NCBI GenBank assembly: GCA_003567005.1
Contig: PXBF01000028.1
Coordinates: 54,050 to 118,049 of the forward strand
Reading direction: 5' to 3'
DNA from: PVC group bacterium
Lineage (GTDB): Bacteria > Verrucomicrobiota > Kiritimatiellia > UBA8416
DNA: 64,000 nucleotides
Positions 1 through 9,298 of this stretch are shown piece after piece; the first letter of the stretch is position 1, and each line of letters starts with the position of its first letter. Both the position numbers and the translations under genes were made by a program. The notes below the pieces were generated by a model. It had not been told where the DNA came from and ran no database searches. It saw only the letters and a list, made by a program, of their open reading frames with translations.

Positions 1-1
1 A

Positions 2-724
2 AAATTTGACCGACTTTGTAATCGGTTGCACTTGCAACCGGATGATCATGTGTTGGAAATTGGTACCGGATGGGGTGGATTTGCCATGCATGCTGCCAAA
101 GAATTCGGATGCCGCGTCACGACGACAACCATATCTCCGTCCCAGCGTACCTGGGTACAAGAGCAGGTAGAGAAGGCGGGATTGCAAGACCGCGTGGAAG
201 TCCTCGGGCTCGACTACCGTAAGTTGGAGGGGCAATACGATAAGCTTGTGTCCATTGAGATGATCGAGGCGGTGGGACATCGATACCTGAATACCTTTTT
301 TACCTGTTGCGGGAAGTTGTTGAAACCGGATGGTTTAATGGCGTTACAAGCGATCACAGTGCCCAATCGTCGCTATGCGGAGCACAAACGCAAAGCGACC
401 TTTATCAATCAGTATGTCTTTCCAGGGAGTTGCCTGCCGTCAGATGTTGCGATGTGCGAAAGCATCACACGGAGTAGTAACCTAGACTTGGTCTTCAAGG
501 AAGATATCACAGCGCATTACGTTAAAACACTGGCGATTTGGCGATCAAGGTTTATGACGAAATTGGATCAGGTGCGTAAGTTTTGGCCGGGAGAAGCGTT
601 TATTCGGACGTGGGATTTATATTTTGCAAGTTGCGAGGCCGGTTTCGCAGAGCGCGATATCTATGTGGGGCAATATTTGTTTGCTAAGCCAAAGGCAACG
701 CCGCGTTTGTCGTATGCCAGCTAA
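2..724 (+). CDS. Cyclopropane-fatty-acyl-phospholipid synthase-family SAM methyltransferase (5' truncated by window edge)
   Basis: VLEIGTGWGGFAMHAA SAM-binding motif and CFA-synthase-like C-terminus (EMIEAVGHRYLNTFF, YVFPGSCLPS); frame is open to the window edge. Confidence 0.9.
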   Translation, partial: KFDRLCNRLHLQPDDHVLEIGTGWGGFAMHAAKEFGCRVTTTTISPSQRTWVQEQVEKAGLQDRVEVLGLDYRKLEGQYDKLVSIEMIEAVGHRYLNTFFTCCGKLLKPDGLMALQAITVPNRRYAEHKRKATFINQYVFPGSCLPSDVAMCESITRSSNLDLVFKEDITAHYVKTLAIWRSRFMTKLDQVRKFWPGEAFIRTWDLYFASCEAGFAERDIYVGQYLFAKPKATPRLSYAS

Positions 725-758
725 TTGGCGGTAAATCCCTGAAAAAGGAGATTTACAA

Positions 759-1355
759 ATGGATAGCGTTCGAAAATCGCATCAGGTGTTTCGACTACTG
801 GTAGGTAGCGTATTCTATCAAGTGGTATGGTTCGCCACCGTGCTTTCTGCTGGCCATGTGCAGCGTTGGTGGTGGGGGATCCTTTCGTTATTGGTATTTG
901 TCGGGATTGTGCATTTCGGTTGGCCTGCGTTACGACAGCGCGTATGGTGGATGTTGGTCATATCTGTAGGGTGTGGACTGATTGTAGATACCGGTATGAT
1001 CATGGGGCATGTCTGGCAGTCACCGAGGATTCTGCTGCCCACACCCTTGCCACCCGCATGGCTTCTGTTTCTGTGGGCAGCTTTTGGTATTTATATTGCG
1101 CTGAGTCTCGAGATGTTGTACGGCCGCTACGGTCTTGCGGCTTTTGTCGGTGCAATAGGCGGAATGTTGGCCTACCGTGGCGGAGCCTTGTTTGAAGCCA
1201 TTCAATGGGGCAAACCGTTATGGCTTACAACTACGATTTTGACCCTTACCTGGGGGTTCATTTTTCCTTTGCTTGTATGGGTTGCCACCCGGTTGCGTCA
1301 GCAGGAGCAGGCGGCACGCGTACGTGCTTCTCGCATGCATGTGGCCTTCATGTAA
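759..1355 (+). CDS. DUF2878-family membrane protein
   Basis: Multiple hydrophobic segments, DTGMIMGHVWQSP motif, SD GGAG upstream, position after CFA-like gene. Confidence 0.75.
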   Translation: MDSVRKSHQVFRLLVGSVFYQVVWFATVLSAGHVQRWWWGILSLLVFVGIVHFGWPALRQRVWWMLVISVGCGLIVDTGMIMGHVWQSPRILLPTPLPPAWLLFLWAAFGIYIALSLEMLYGRYGLAAFVGAIGGMLAYRGGALFEAIQWGKPLWLTTTILTLTWGFIFPLLVWVATRLRQQEQAARVRASRMHVAFM

Positions 1356-1378
1356 CGGTTCCAATTGGGAGGATAGGA

Positions 1379-1999
1379 ATGGAAACAATGCACAAGAAGC
1401 ACCACGGCGTCTGCTTTTTTCGTAATGCTCGTTGGATGCATGTCCTGATCGTGGGGGTCGTTTTATGGTTCCCATTGCGCGTGATAGCGGGGGATAAACT
1501 CGAAGGCGATGCTGATCGCTTCCCTCGTGAGATCACGGTTGGAGAGAGCACAGTACAGCGCAAGGGGGTTGGGCGCATGCGGCGCTGGATGATTACAGGT
1601 GCAGACGTCGCACTCTACGCCCCCGCAGGCACGAGGCGGCAGGATCTGCTCACGGGGGGCCCCTTGGCATTATCGTTTTATTACTACACGCGTATCCGCG
1701 GTGAACAGTTTGCCAGGGCGGGATTTGAAACGCTGCAACAGAATGTTGCTGCAGATATGATGCAGGAGCAGGCTGAGAATCTTGAAAAAATGGAGACGTT
1801 TTTTACCGATGTAGGGCGTGGTGATCGCTATCTACTCCAATACGAGCCAGGATACGGTACGACGCTCAAGCGCAATGGGAAAAAAGTGGGTACGATCGAA
1901 GACGAAGCGTTTGCCGCCTTCTATTTTCAGATTTGGTTGGGCGAGAATCCGATTGATGAGCGGATGTATTATGCTTTGGTTGCTTCGATGCCTGAATAA
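1379..1999 (+). CDS. Chalcone isomerase-like family protein, secreted
   Basis: KRKGVG..R..ADVALYAP and QNVAADMMQEQAENLEKME motifs; ATG at 1379 preceded by GGGAGGA rather than the upstream alternative start. Confidence 0.75.
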   Translation: METMHKKHHGVCFFRNARWMHVLIVGVVLWFPLRVIAGDKLEGDADRFPREITVGESTVQRKGVGRMRRWMITGADVALYAPAGTRRQDLLTGGPLALSFYYYTRIRGEQFARAGFETLQQNVAADMMQEQAENLEKMETFFTDVGRGDRYLLQYEPGYGTTLKRNGKKVGTIEDEAFAAFYFQIWLGENPIDERMYYALVASMPE

Positions 2000-2057
2000 A
2001 ATCAAACCTGTTCCCGTTATTATGAAAAGGTTGTAAAGGAACCAGGGAGAAAATGGC

Positions 2058-2837
2058 ATGATGAAAGCGGATTGGTCGAACCGGCGGGTATGGATTACAG
2101 GGGCATCCTCCGGCATAGGGAAAGCATTGGCCTTGGAGTTATCTCGCGAGGGTGCGCGTATTGTTGTTTCAGGACGCAATGCAGAACGGTTAGCAGAGGT
2201 ATCGAAAGCATGTGCGGGCGAGGTTTGGGTGCTGCCATTTGATGCGGCTGATCGAAAAGCCACCTGCGAGGCGGCGCGAGAAGTTGATCATGCCTGGGGA
2301 GGCATGGACACGGTCGTTCTGAATGCTGGAATCTGCGAGTACATTGATCTGCCAGCGTTTGATGCGACTTCCGTGCAACGCGTGATGGATGTTAATTTCA
2401 TGGGAATCGTTTATGGGATAGAAGCGATCTTGCCTTTGTTGCGGAAAGGGCATCTTCCACATCTTGTGGGGATGAGCAGCACGGTAGCCTATACGGGATT
2501 ACCTCGCGCAGAAGCCTACGGTGCCTCCAAAGCTGCCATCCGTTATCTGTTGCAGGCGCTGCGCATTGATTTGTTGGCTGAGAAGATCGATGTTTCCATT
2601 ATCTGTCCTGGCTTTGTGCAGACGCCGCTGACGGATTTGAACGATTTTCCGATGCCGATGCGAATATCTGCTGAAGAGTCTGCGAAGCGCATTCGCAAAG
2701 GTTTGGAGCGGCGCGCGCATGAGATTCGCTACCCGACATGTTTCGCGTTGATCTTGCGCACGCTGGCTGTGTTGCCGAGTCGCCTGCGCACGCGGTTGTT
2801 GGCAACGATGAGCCCGAATTGGCAGCGTGCGCGATGA
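2058..2837 (+). CDS. SDR-family NAD(P)-dependent oxidoreductase
   Basis: TGASSGIGKALA, NAGI, YGASKAA catalytic motifs. Confidence 0.92.
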   Translation: MMKADWSNRRVWITGASSGIGKALALELSREGARIVVSGRNAERLAEVSKACAGEVWVLPFDAADRKATCEAAREVDHAWGGMDTVVLNAGICEYIDLPAFDATSVQRVMDVNFMGIVYGIEAILPLLRKGHLPHLVGMSSTVAYTGLPRAEAYGASKAAIRYLLQALRIDLLAEKIDVSIICPGFVQTPLTDLNDFPMPMRISAEESAKRIRKGLERRAHEIRYPTCFALILRTLAVLPSRLRTRLLATMSPNWQRAR

Positions 2838-2968
2838 ACGGATTGCAAGCTAGGCAGAAACATACCGGAGTCGCGGCGCTGGCGCAGCGAAGGAGCTGTA
2901 GCTTCAGAACAAATAAGTCTGTGGTCCCCTTGTCTGTATTCTTTGGTATAAACCTATGGCGGTGAAAT

Positions 2969-3349
2969 ATGTGGAATTTCGTTTTAGCTTATGTAGCCAT
3001 TATTCTTGTGATGTTTGTGCTGGATGCAGTCTGGTTAGGTTGGGTAGCCAAAGGATTGTACCGACGGGGTATGAGCCGTGCTATTGTGTTTGAGGTTCGT
3101 TGGTGGGCTGCTATTCTTTTCTATCTGTTGCATGCAGCCGCTGTCTTGTATTTTGCTGTCAGCGGGGTCGGCACGATTGGAACGATCCTGTTTCGCGGTG
3201 CCTTTTTCGGTCTGGCAGCGTACGGTACCTACAACCTGACGAATCTGGCGACAGTCAAGAATTGGCCCGTTCATGTGGCCATGCTCGACATGATCTGGGG
3301 CTCGCTGATCACGATGCTCTCTGCACTCGCCGCATACGCTTTGCTGTAA
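2969..3349 (+). CDS. DUF2177-family membrane protein
   Basis: DAVWLGWVAKGLYR...GAFFGLAAYGTYNLTNLATVKNWP...DMIWG. Confidence 0.85.
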   Translation: MWNFVLAYVAIILVMFVLDAVWLGWVAKGLYRRGMSRAIVFEVRWWAAILFYLLHAAAVLYFAVSGVGTIGTILFRGAFFGLAAYGTYNLTNLATVKNWPVHVAMLDMIWGSLITMLSALAAYALL

Positions 3350-3406
3350 TCGAAGCAACATCCGATGCGCAGTCCCTGCGCGAGGCCGCTTTCGGCGAAA
3401 GACTGC

Positions 3407-4501
3407 CTACAGGCTTTTCCAGCGGCCAAAATGGTCACGCCAGTATTGCCAATTTCCGTACTTTTCCTTACAGACGTGATGGAGCCATTGGAGGCGCGGT
3501 ACAGACCATTTCATGGGGGGCATCTGATCTTCCACGAAAGCACGGAAGTGTTTGAGGTTGTAGCAGGGAATGGCGGCGAACATGTGATGCTCAATGTGGT
3601 ATTCCATATGCCAATATAGAAACGAACTGAGAGGATCCAGGCGCGCGGAACCGCAGCTCTCGCGAAAATCCGGATTGTTCGCTTCACAAGCGGCATGCTG
3701 ATGTGTGCTGCACAGGGAAACGTGAAACAATGGTCCATAGAATGGGGCTAGCGTGACCAGTATCGGAAGAAACCAAAGCCCGGGGACAAGACCTGTAACA
3801 TGTAGCGTCAAACAAGTAGCCACAAAGGCAACATGGCCAATGAGCGAGAAAACGGCAAAGTTATAAACGGCTTTACGGTCTTTCGCGCTGGCGCGCTTGA
3901 GAATAAATTGCTCCCAGGTGTCGAGTTGGTAGCCGCGTGCGCGCCATCCGATACTGGTGGGTTTGAGCGTAAAAAGGCGTGCGAGGTTCTGGAACATACT
4001 TTTCCAATGCAGTACGTTCAGGAAGAGGTCGTAAAAACTGCGCCATTTGAATTCGACGTACGTTGGCGTTTCTTCGCCATCACTACCTTGATGCAATGTG
4101 TAGCGGTGATGATAGTTCAAGTGGCTGATACGGTAGAGGGGCGGATTCCATGGCCAGTACAAGAAACCATAGAGTGTTACAAAGAATCGATTGAGCGCTT
4201 TGCCGGGAAAGACCGTTCCATGGTCTAGTTCGTGAATACCGTCACCAAAATGCTTATATACCGTGCCATGAAAATACAAGCCGATAACCATGAGTACCCA
4301 GTTCTGGTTCGTGAAAGCCCACCAGGAGAAGCCACCCGTCAGGGCCACGATCGCAAGGAACCCGACGGCTTGAAAAAGTCCTTTCGCGTAGCTGCGCTGC
4401 GTGAATCGTAATAAATCTTCTTTGCTGATGTCTACGCGGACCCAATTCACGTCGGTATGCTTCCATTCTTCAAGTGGGTTCCAGGGGGCGATTGCTTCCA
4501 T
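3407..4501 (-). CDS. Fatty acid desaturase family protein
   Basis: Histidine boxes HELDH, HLNYHH, EYHIEHH. Confidence 0.9.
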   Translation of the reverse strand: MEAIAPWNPLEEWKHTDVNWVRVDISKEDLLRFTQRSYAKGLFQAVGFLAIVALTGGFSWWAFTNQNWVLMVIGLYFHGTVYKHFGDGIHELDHGTVFPGKALNRFFVTLYGFLYWPWNPPLYRISHLNYHHRYTLHQGSDGEETPTYVEFKWRSFYDLFLNVLHWKSMFQNLARLFTLKPTSIGWRARGYQLDTWEQFILKRASAKDRKAVYNFAVFSLIGHVAFVATCLTLHVTGLVPGLWFLPILVTLAPFYGPLFHVSLCSTHQHAACEANNPDFRESCGSARLDPLSSFLYWHMEYHIEHHMFAAIPCYNLKHFRAFVEDQMPPMKWSVPRLQWLHHVCKEKYGNWQYWRDHFGRWKSL

Positions 4502-4840
4502 TACATGTGTCCTTATGTTGCTGTCATCCTACGAAAGGCCAGATGGCATGATCGCAACCCCGGCCAGTCTGCAAGACTCTACTTTGCATATGCATCCTAA
4601 AACAAGTGTGAATTTGCCATGCAACGCGCCATGTGCGCGTGAAATTGCCGCTCGCGAACCAGCGCCAGAGATGTAATGAATAGAACGAAATCGCGAATAG
4701 TCGTAATGTATTATCTTAGTTTGAAACAATGTGCATACAAAAAAGTATTAGGTAAGGGTTGCTCCCTTATGGTATGATTTTCCGGTCAGTGCTCGTTTTG
4801 TTCGCCTGCATGCAGGCGTTATAGATGTAAAGATGGTCAG

Positions 4841-7800
4841 GTGTTTATGCGTACTTCAGTTATGAAAGTCATTGGTTTGTTGTTTTTGCTAGGGTCGGTT
4901 GCTTTTGCGCAACCACCCGACGATCAAGCAGGGGGCGGGCCACCTGTCGATGCTCCCGGACAGGTGCATGTCGCGGAGGTTCTGCGTGATCGCAGTGTGA
5001 ACTGGCAAGATGCCCGGCAGCGGGAGCAGGCGATAGCACGGTTGCGGGAGGTAGAAGATATCCGTCGGACGCGTGCCCACGAACAGGCTGATGCTTTAGG
5101 CATTCCCAGAAGGCGCGTGTTGCCAGATGGGACCATTGAGGAAATCGTGGGGCTCGATGAAGATGGAGCGTTTCTCATTTACACGACGCACAATGTGAAT
5201 GCAGCAATTTCGACAGGTGCGGATGCCTTGCAGATCGCGCCATACAGTCTGGATGGTACCGATGTGACCGTAGGTGTCTGGGATGGTGGGGCTGTTCGGA
5301 ACACCCATCAGGAATTTCAGACCAGTTCAGGCTCCCGTGTTACGATCATGGATGGTTCTGATCTCAGCGATCACGGTACGCATGTCGGGGGCACGATTGG
5401 TGCTGCAGGTATCAGTCCAAGCCGCAGGGGTATGGCGACCAATGTATGGATTGACTCCTATGATTGGAACAATGATACGAGTGATATGGCGAGTCGTGGT
5501 GCGACGGGCCCTGGGCAGGAAACGCAAATTCACATTTCCAATCATAGTTATGGTTTTGTTACGGGATGGCGCCGGAACGGAAGTGTTTGGGAATGGACGG
5601 GGCAGGGGACCGATCAGAATGCGGTTGCCCGGCAATTCGGTCAATATACCGCACAGGCAGAAAATTGGGATGGTATTGCTTACAATGCTCCTTATTATTT
5701 GATTTTTAAGTCCGCGGGTAATGATAACAACAACAATCCTTCTGTCGGTTCACAAGTCGTCATTGACGGTGACACGGTGACGTATGATCCTGCGATTCAT
5801 CCGCCCGGAGATGGTCTCTATCGTAACCCAACGGGTAACGTTGAAGACGGTTATGCCAACATTTCGCATGCGGGCAATGCAAAAAATGTCATGACGGTAG
5901 GTGCTGCCAATGCTGCCGTATCGGCTGGTGAACGTGACCCAGCGCAGAGTACTCTGGCTAACTTTTCGTCACGGGGACCGTCTGATGATGGACGCATCAA
6001 GCCCGACATTGTGGCAAATGGTGTGGGGTTGTCCTCTACAGGAGCGAGTAGTGACACGCATTATTATGGTTCCAGTGGTACGAGTATGTCTTCGCCGAAT
6101 GCTGCCGGTTCAGCCGCATTACTTGTACAATTATATGGTGACCTCTTCCCGGGTAGTGCGATGCGAGCCAGCACGCTGAAAGGACTTCTCATCCATACGG
6201 CTACGGACCTAGGTGCTTTTGGCCTCGGTAATCCCGGGCCGGATTATCATTACGGTTGGGGCTTAATCAATGTGCAGAAAGCCGCCGACTTGATACTAGA
6301 TCACCACACGGATCCATCGAAGCAACGCATCCGTGAGCATGCGCTTTCCACTTCGGTACCATCCCGATCCTATACCTTTACGTGGGACGGTTTATCTCCG
6401 ATTCGCGCGACGCTTAGCTGGACAGATCCCCCGGGACAGGCCACTACGGCTCTGGAGAATCGCACGCCTCGCCTTGTGAATGATCTCGACCTGAAACTGA
6501 TTGCCCCTGATGGAACCGAGTATCTTCCATTTGTGATGCCTTTTGTGGGGGATTGGTCCGTAGAAGCCATGGCTGAACCTGCTACGACAGGGACGAATCA
6601 TGTGGATAATGTCGAGCAGGTTTTGATCGAGGATCCGCTGCAGGAAGGCACTTGGGAAGTTAAAATCACACACAAGGGCAGTCTGACGAATGGCGAACAG
6701 GTTTACAGTCTGCTGCTTTCCGGAATGGCTGGAGATCCGGATTTATTGGTGCTGCAATCCATTTCTCCCAGTGTTGCGACCGTTGGAGACACGGTAACTA
6801 TGGACATACTCGGAAACGCATTAAGTGAAGATACCGTTGTGCTGTTACAAAAGGACGGTCAGCCCGATGTGCCGGGAACGGATGTGCAGATGGTTGGCAA
6901 CGCACTACAATGTAGTTTTGACTTGAGTGGGGTCACATCTGCCGGGAAATGGGATGTTGTCGCCACGAACCCCGATGAACAGACCTTTACCTTGCAAGCT
7001 GCTTTCACGATACATCCTGAGACGATATGGGCAGAACATTTTGATGCATCGAGTTCGCTTCCCTCTGGGTGGACATCGAGTGGTGATGGAGAATGGAGCG
7101 TGGTGGACAGCAGCAGCCATACCCCAGATAATTCGGTGTTCATTCCAAATTATAACTTTACGACTCTTACATACTTAACCAGCCCTGTCATAGAAATCCC
7201 TGCCGGGGTCAGTGATATGCAATTTGTTTTTTGGCATGCTTATGATTTAGAGACAGTGTTTGATGGCGGCGTGTTGGAGTTTTCGGTGGACGGTGGCGAT
7301 TGGCTGGATGTGGAAGACGCTGGCTCAGGCCTTTCCTTTTCCAGAAATGGCTATACCCACACCTTGAGTGAGGCCTACGATAATCCACTGGGTGGACGCA
7401 CTGCATGGAGCGGTAACAGCGGTGGATACGTACAAACGGTGGTGGACATTGAAGATACCGCCATGTATGCGGGTCATAGTATACAGGTGCGGTGGGGGTT
7501 GGGCACGGATGAGATTATCGGTGCTCCCGGTTGGTATGTGGATACCGTCTCCTTACGTGGTATTGTCGAAACACCACAAGAAGGATTTTTGGCCGTTTCT
7601 CCGGTAGATGCTTTTGTTTCATTCGGTACGGAGGGCGGTCCCTTTGCTCCATCTTCTTTGACTTATACCTTGCAAAACGTTGGGTTAGAGCCATTAGACT
7701 GGGAGGTGAGCAATACCGAGGGGTGGGTTTCTCTCAGTACGCCAACGGGAGGTACGTTGGCGGCAGGGGATAGCACGACGGTAACGGCTTCGATTCATAG

Positions 7801-9100
7801 TTCTGCCGAATCACTGGACCTTGGTACCTACGGCGATACGATTTCCTTTGTCAATACGACCAATGGAGATGGGGACAGTACGCGTGCGGTGTCCTTGTCC
7901 GTGCTCGGCCCTGGAACCTTGGAAATTACCCCGGCAGACGATTTTCTCTCCAGTGGTTTCGAAGGGGGCCCGTTCAGCCCATCGTACCAAACCTACACGC
8001 TAACCAATCCGGGGGGTGATTCGATTGACTGGGAGGCGAGCAAAAGTGCCCCCTGGTTCGACTTGAGTGCTACATCCGGCACACTGGCGCCGGAAGCATC
8101 GGTCTCCGTTACCATAACCCTCAATAGTGAAGCAGATGTATTAGCCTTTGGCACATATGACGACACCATCTCGTTTGTAAATACGACGAATGGAAATGGG
8201 AATGATACCCGCGATGTGGAAGTAACGGTATTGGAGCTGATACCGGATGTTCCGACGGGCTTGACAGCAACAGCATTTACAGATCGCGTCGAACTGGATT
8301 GGGATGCTGCTGCGCGTGCAGCGAGTTATCATATAAAGCGCGCGGATGATGCGGGTGGTCCTTATACAACGATCGATACGACAACAACAACGTCCTTCAG
8401 TGACGACACGGTCACCGACGTACAAACATATTACTATGTCGTGTCTGCCGTGAATACGGGAGGGGAGAGTGCTGACTCCGTTGAGGTGGAGGCAGTCGTG
8501 CGTCATGCTATACCCTTTGTGGACGACTTTGAAGCGCTGGAGCCAGGTGCGCTTGCGGGACAAAATGGCTGGGAAGCATCCGGGGCTTTTGTGGAGGATG
8601 GAAACACGCAATCGGGTAATCAGGCGGTCAGGATCGAGGATGGCGAAAATTATGTTCGCCAAGTATTTGGAGATGAACAGACGCATGTCTGGACCGATTA
8701 CTATTACCAGCCCGCCTTTTTTGAGAATCCGCCCACTGCAGTTGATGCGGATGCAACGGTTATATTTTTCTTCGATGAGAATGGTAATCCCGTCGTGTAT
8801 AACGGCGAAACGCCTGAGACCATCAGCGAAGTAAGTATTACGCCTGGGGAATGGGTACGTGTCACGGTGGAAAGTGATTACGCTACAGGAACATGGAATT
8901 TATATATCGATGCATCGCGGGTGGCATCCGGGCTTGGGTTCTACAACGAATCCGTCACGAATTATACGTCGTTTGCTGTTCGAGGAGGCGGAAGCACGGG
9001 AGCCTATCTGGATGATGTTCAGGTTCTGCTAGAGTCCCCCTTGGAAGAAGACCCCCCCGTTGAACCTTCGACAGACGGTAGCATTATCAGATGGCGCTAG
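4841..9100 (+). CDS. Secreted S8 (subtilisin-like) serine peptidase with C-terminal Ig/BACON-like and FN3-like domains
   Basis: Signal peptide; Asp (VGVWDGG), His (DHGTHVGGTIGA), Ser (GTSMSSPNAAG) triad; two tandem about 100-aa repeats then an FN3-like domain. Confidence 0.93.
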   Translation: MFMRTSVMKVIGLLFLLGSVAFAQPPDDQAGGGPPVDAPGQVHVAEVLRDRSVNWQDARQREQAIARLREVEDIRRTRAHEQADALGIPRRRVLPDGTIEEIVGLDEDGAFLIYTTHNVNAAISTGADALQIAPYSLDGTDVTVGVWDGGAVRNTHQEFQTSSGSRVTIMDGSDLSDHGTHVGGTIGAAGISPSRRGMATNVWIDSYDWNNDTSDMASRGATGPGQETQIHISNHSYGFVTGWRRNGSVWEWTGQGTDQNAVARQFGQYTAQAENWDGIAYNAPYYLIFKSAGNDNNNNPSVGSQVVIDGDTVTYDPAIHPPGDGLYRNPTGNVEDGYANISHAGNAKNVMTVGAANAAVSAGERDPAQSTLANFSSRGPSDDGRIKPDIVANGVGLSSTGASSDTHYYGSSGTSMSSPNAAGSAALLVQLYGDLFPGSAMRASTLKGLLIHTATDLGAFGLGNPGPDYHYGWGLINVQKAADLILDHHTDPSKQRIREHALSTSVPSRSYTFTWDGLSPIRATLSWTDPPGQATTALENRTPRLVNDLDLKLIAPDGTEYLPFVMPFVGDWSVEAMAEPATTGTNHVDNVEQVLIEDPLQEGTWEVKITHKGSLTNGEQVYSLLLSGMAGDPDLLVLQSISPSVATVGDTVTMDILGNALSEDTVVLLQKDGQPDVPGTDVQMVGNALQCSFDLSGVTSAGKWDVVATNPDEQTFTLQAAFTIHPETIWAEHFDASSSLPSGWTSSGDGEWSVVDSSSHTPDNSVFIPNYNFTTLTYLTSPVIEIPAGVSDMQFVFWHAYDLETVFDGGVLEFSVDGGDWLDVEDAGSGLSFSRNGYTHTLSEAYDNPLGGRTAWSGNSGGYVQTVVDIEDTAMYAGHSIQVRWGLGTDEIIGAPGWYVDTVSLRGIVETPQEGFLAVSPVDAFVSFGTEGGPFAPSSLTYTLQNVGLEPLDWEVSNTEGWVSLSTPTGGTLAAGDSTTVTASIHSSAESLDLGTYGDTISFVNTTNGDGDSTRAVSLSVLGPGTLEITPADDFLSSGFEGGPFSPSYQTYTLTNPGGDSIDWEASKSAPWFDLSATSGTLAPEASVSVTITLNSEADVLAFGTYDDTISFVNTTNGNGNDTRDVEVTVLELIPDVPTGLTATAFTDRVELDWDAAARAASYHIKRADDAGGPYTTIDTTTTTSFSDDTVTDVQTYYYVVSAVNTGGESADSVEVEAVVRHAIPFVDDFEALEPGALAGQNGWEASGAFVEDGNTQSGNQAVRIEDGENYVRQVFGDEQTHVWTDYYYQPAFFENPPTAVDADATVIFFFDENGNPVVYNGETPETISEVSITPGEWVRVTVESDYATGTWNLYIDASRVASGLGFYNESVTNYTSFAVRGGGSTGAYLDDVQVLLESPLEEDPPVEPSTDGSIIRWR
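7591..8235 (+). repeat. Two tandem about 100-aa intragenic domain repeats in the S8 peptidase
   Basis: EGGPFAPSSLTYTLQN..DWEVS..GDTISFVNTTNGDGD and EGGPFSPSYQTYTLTN..DWEAS..DDTISFVNTTNGNGN. Confidence 0.8.
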
Positions 9101-9188
9101 CCCGCATATCTCACAAGCCATCTACTGCGAGCGCGAATCGCACGTCATATCGGGCCCGCGACTTGCGTGGCGACCTCCATGTGTTTCT
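9095..9188 (+). repeat. 94-bp dispersed repeat copy A; contains the stop codon of the S8 peptidase
   Basis: CGCTAGCCCGCATATCTCACAAGCC...CTCCATGTGTTTCT matches the reverse complement of 53061-53154 with 2 mismatches by manual alignment. Confidence 0.9.
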
Positions 9189-9298
9189 CCCGCTGCGGGA
9201 CGCCGCGTAATGGGTGTGTCGTTTTTCCATGACATCTGCACCCGTTCGCATGATGCGTGCAGCAAGTATGGAGGGGGCAGAGAAAGGTTTGTCTCGCG

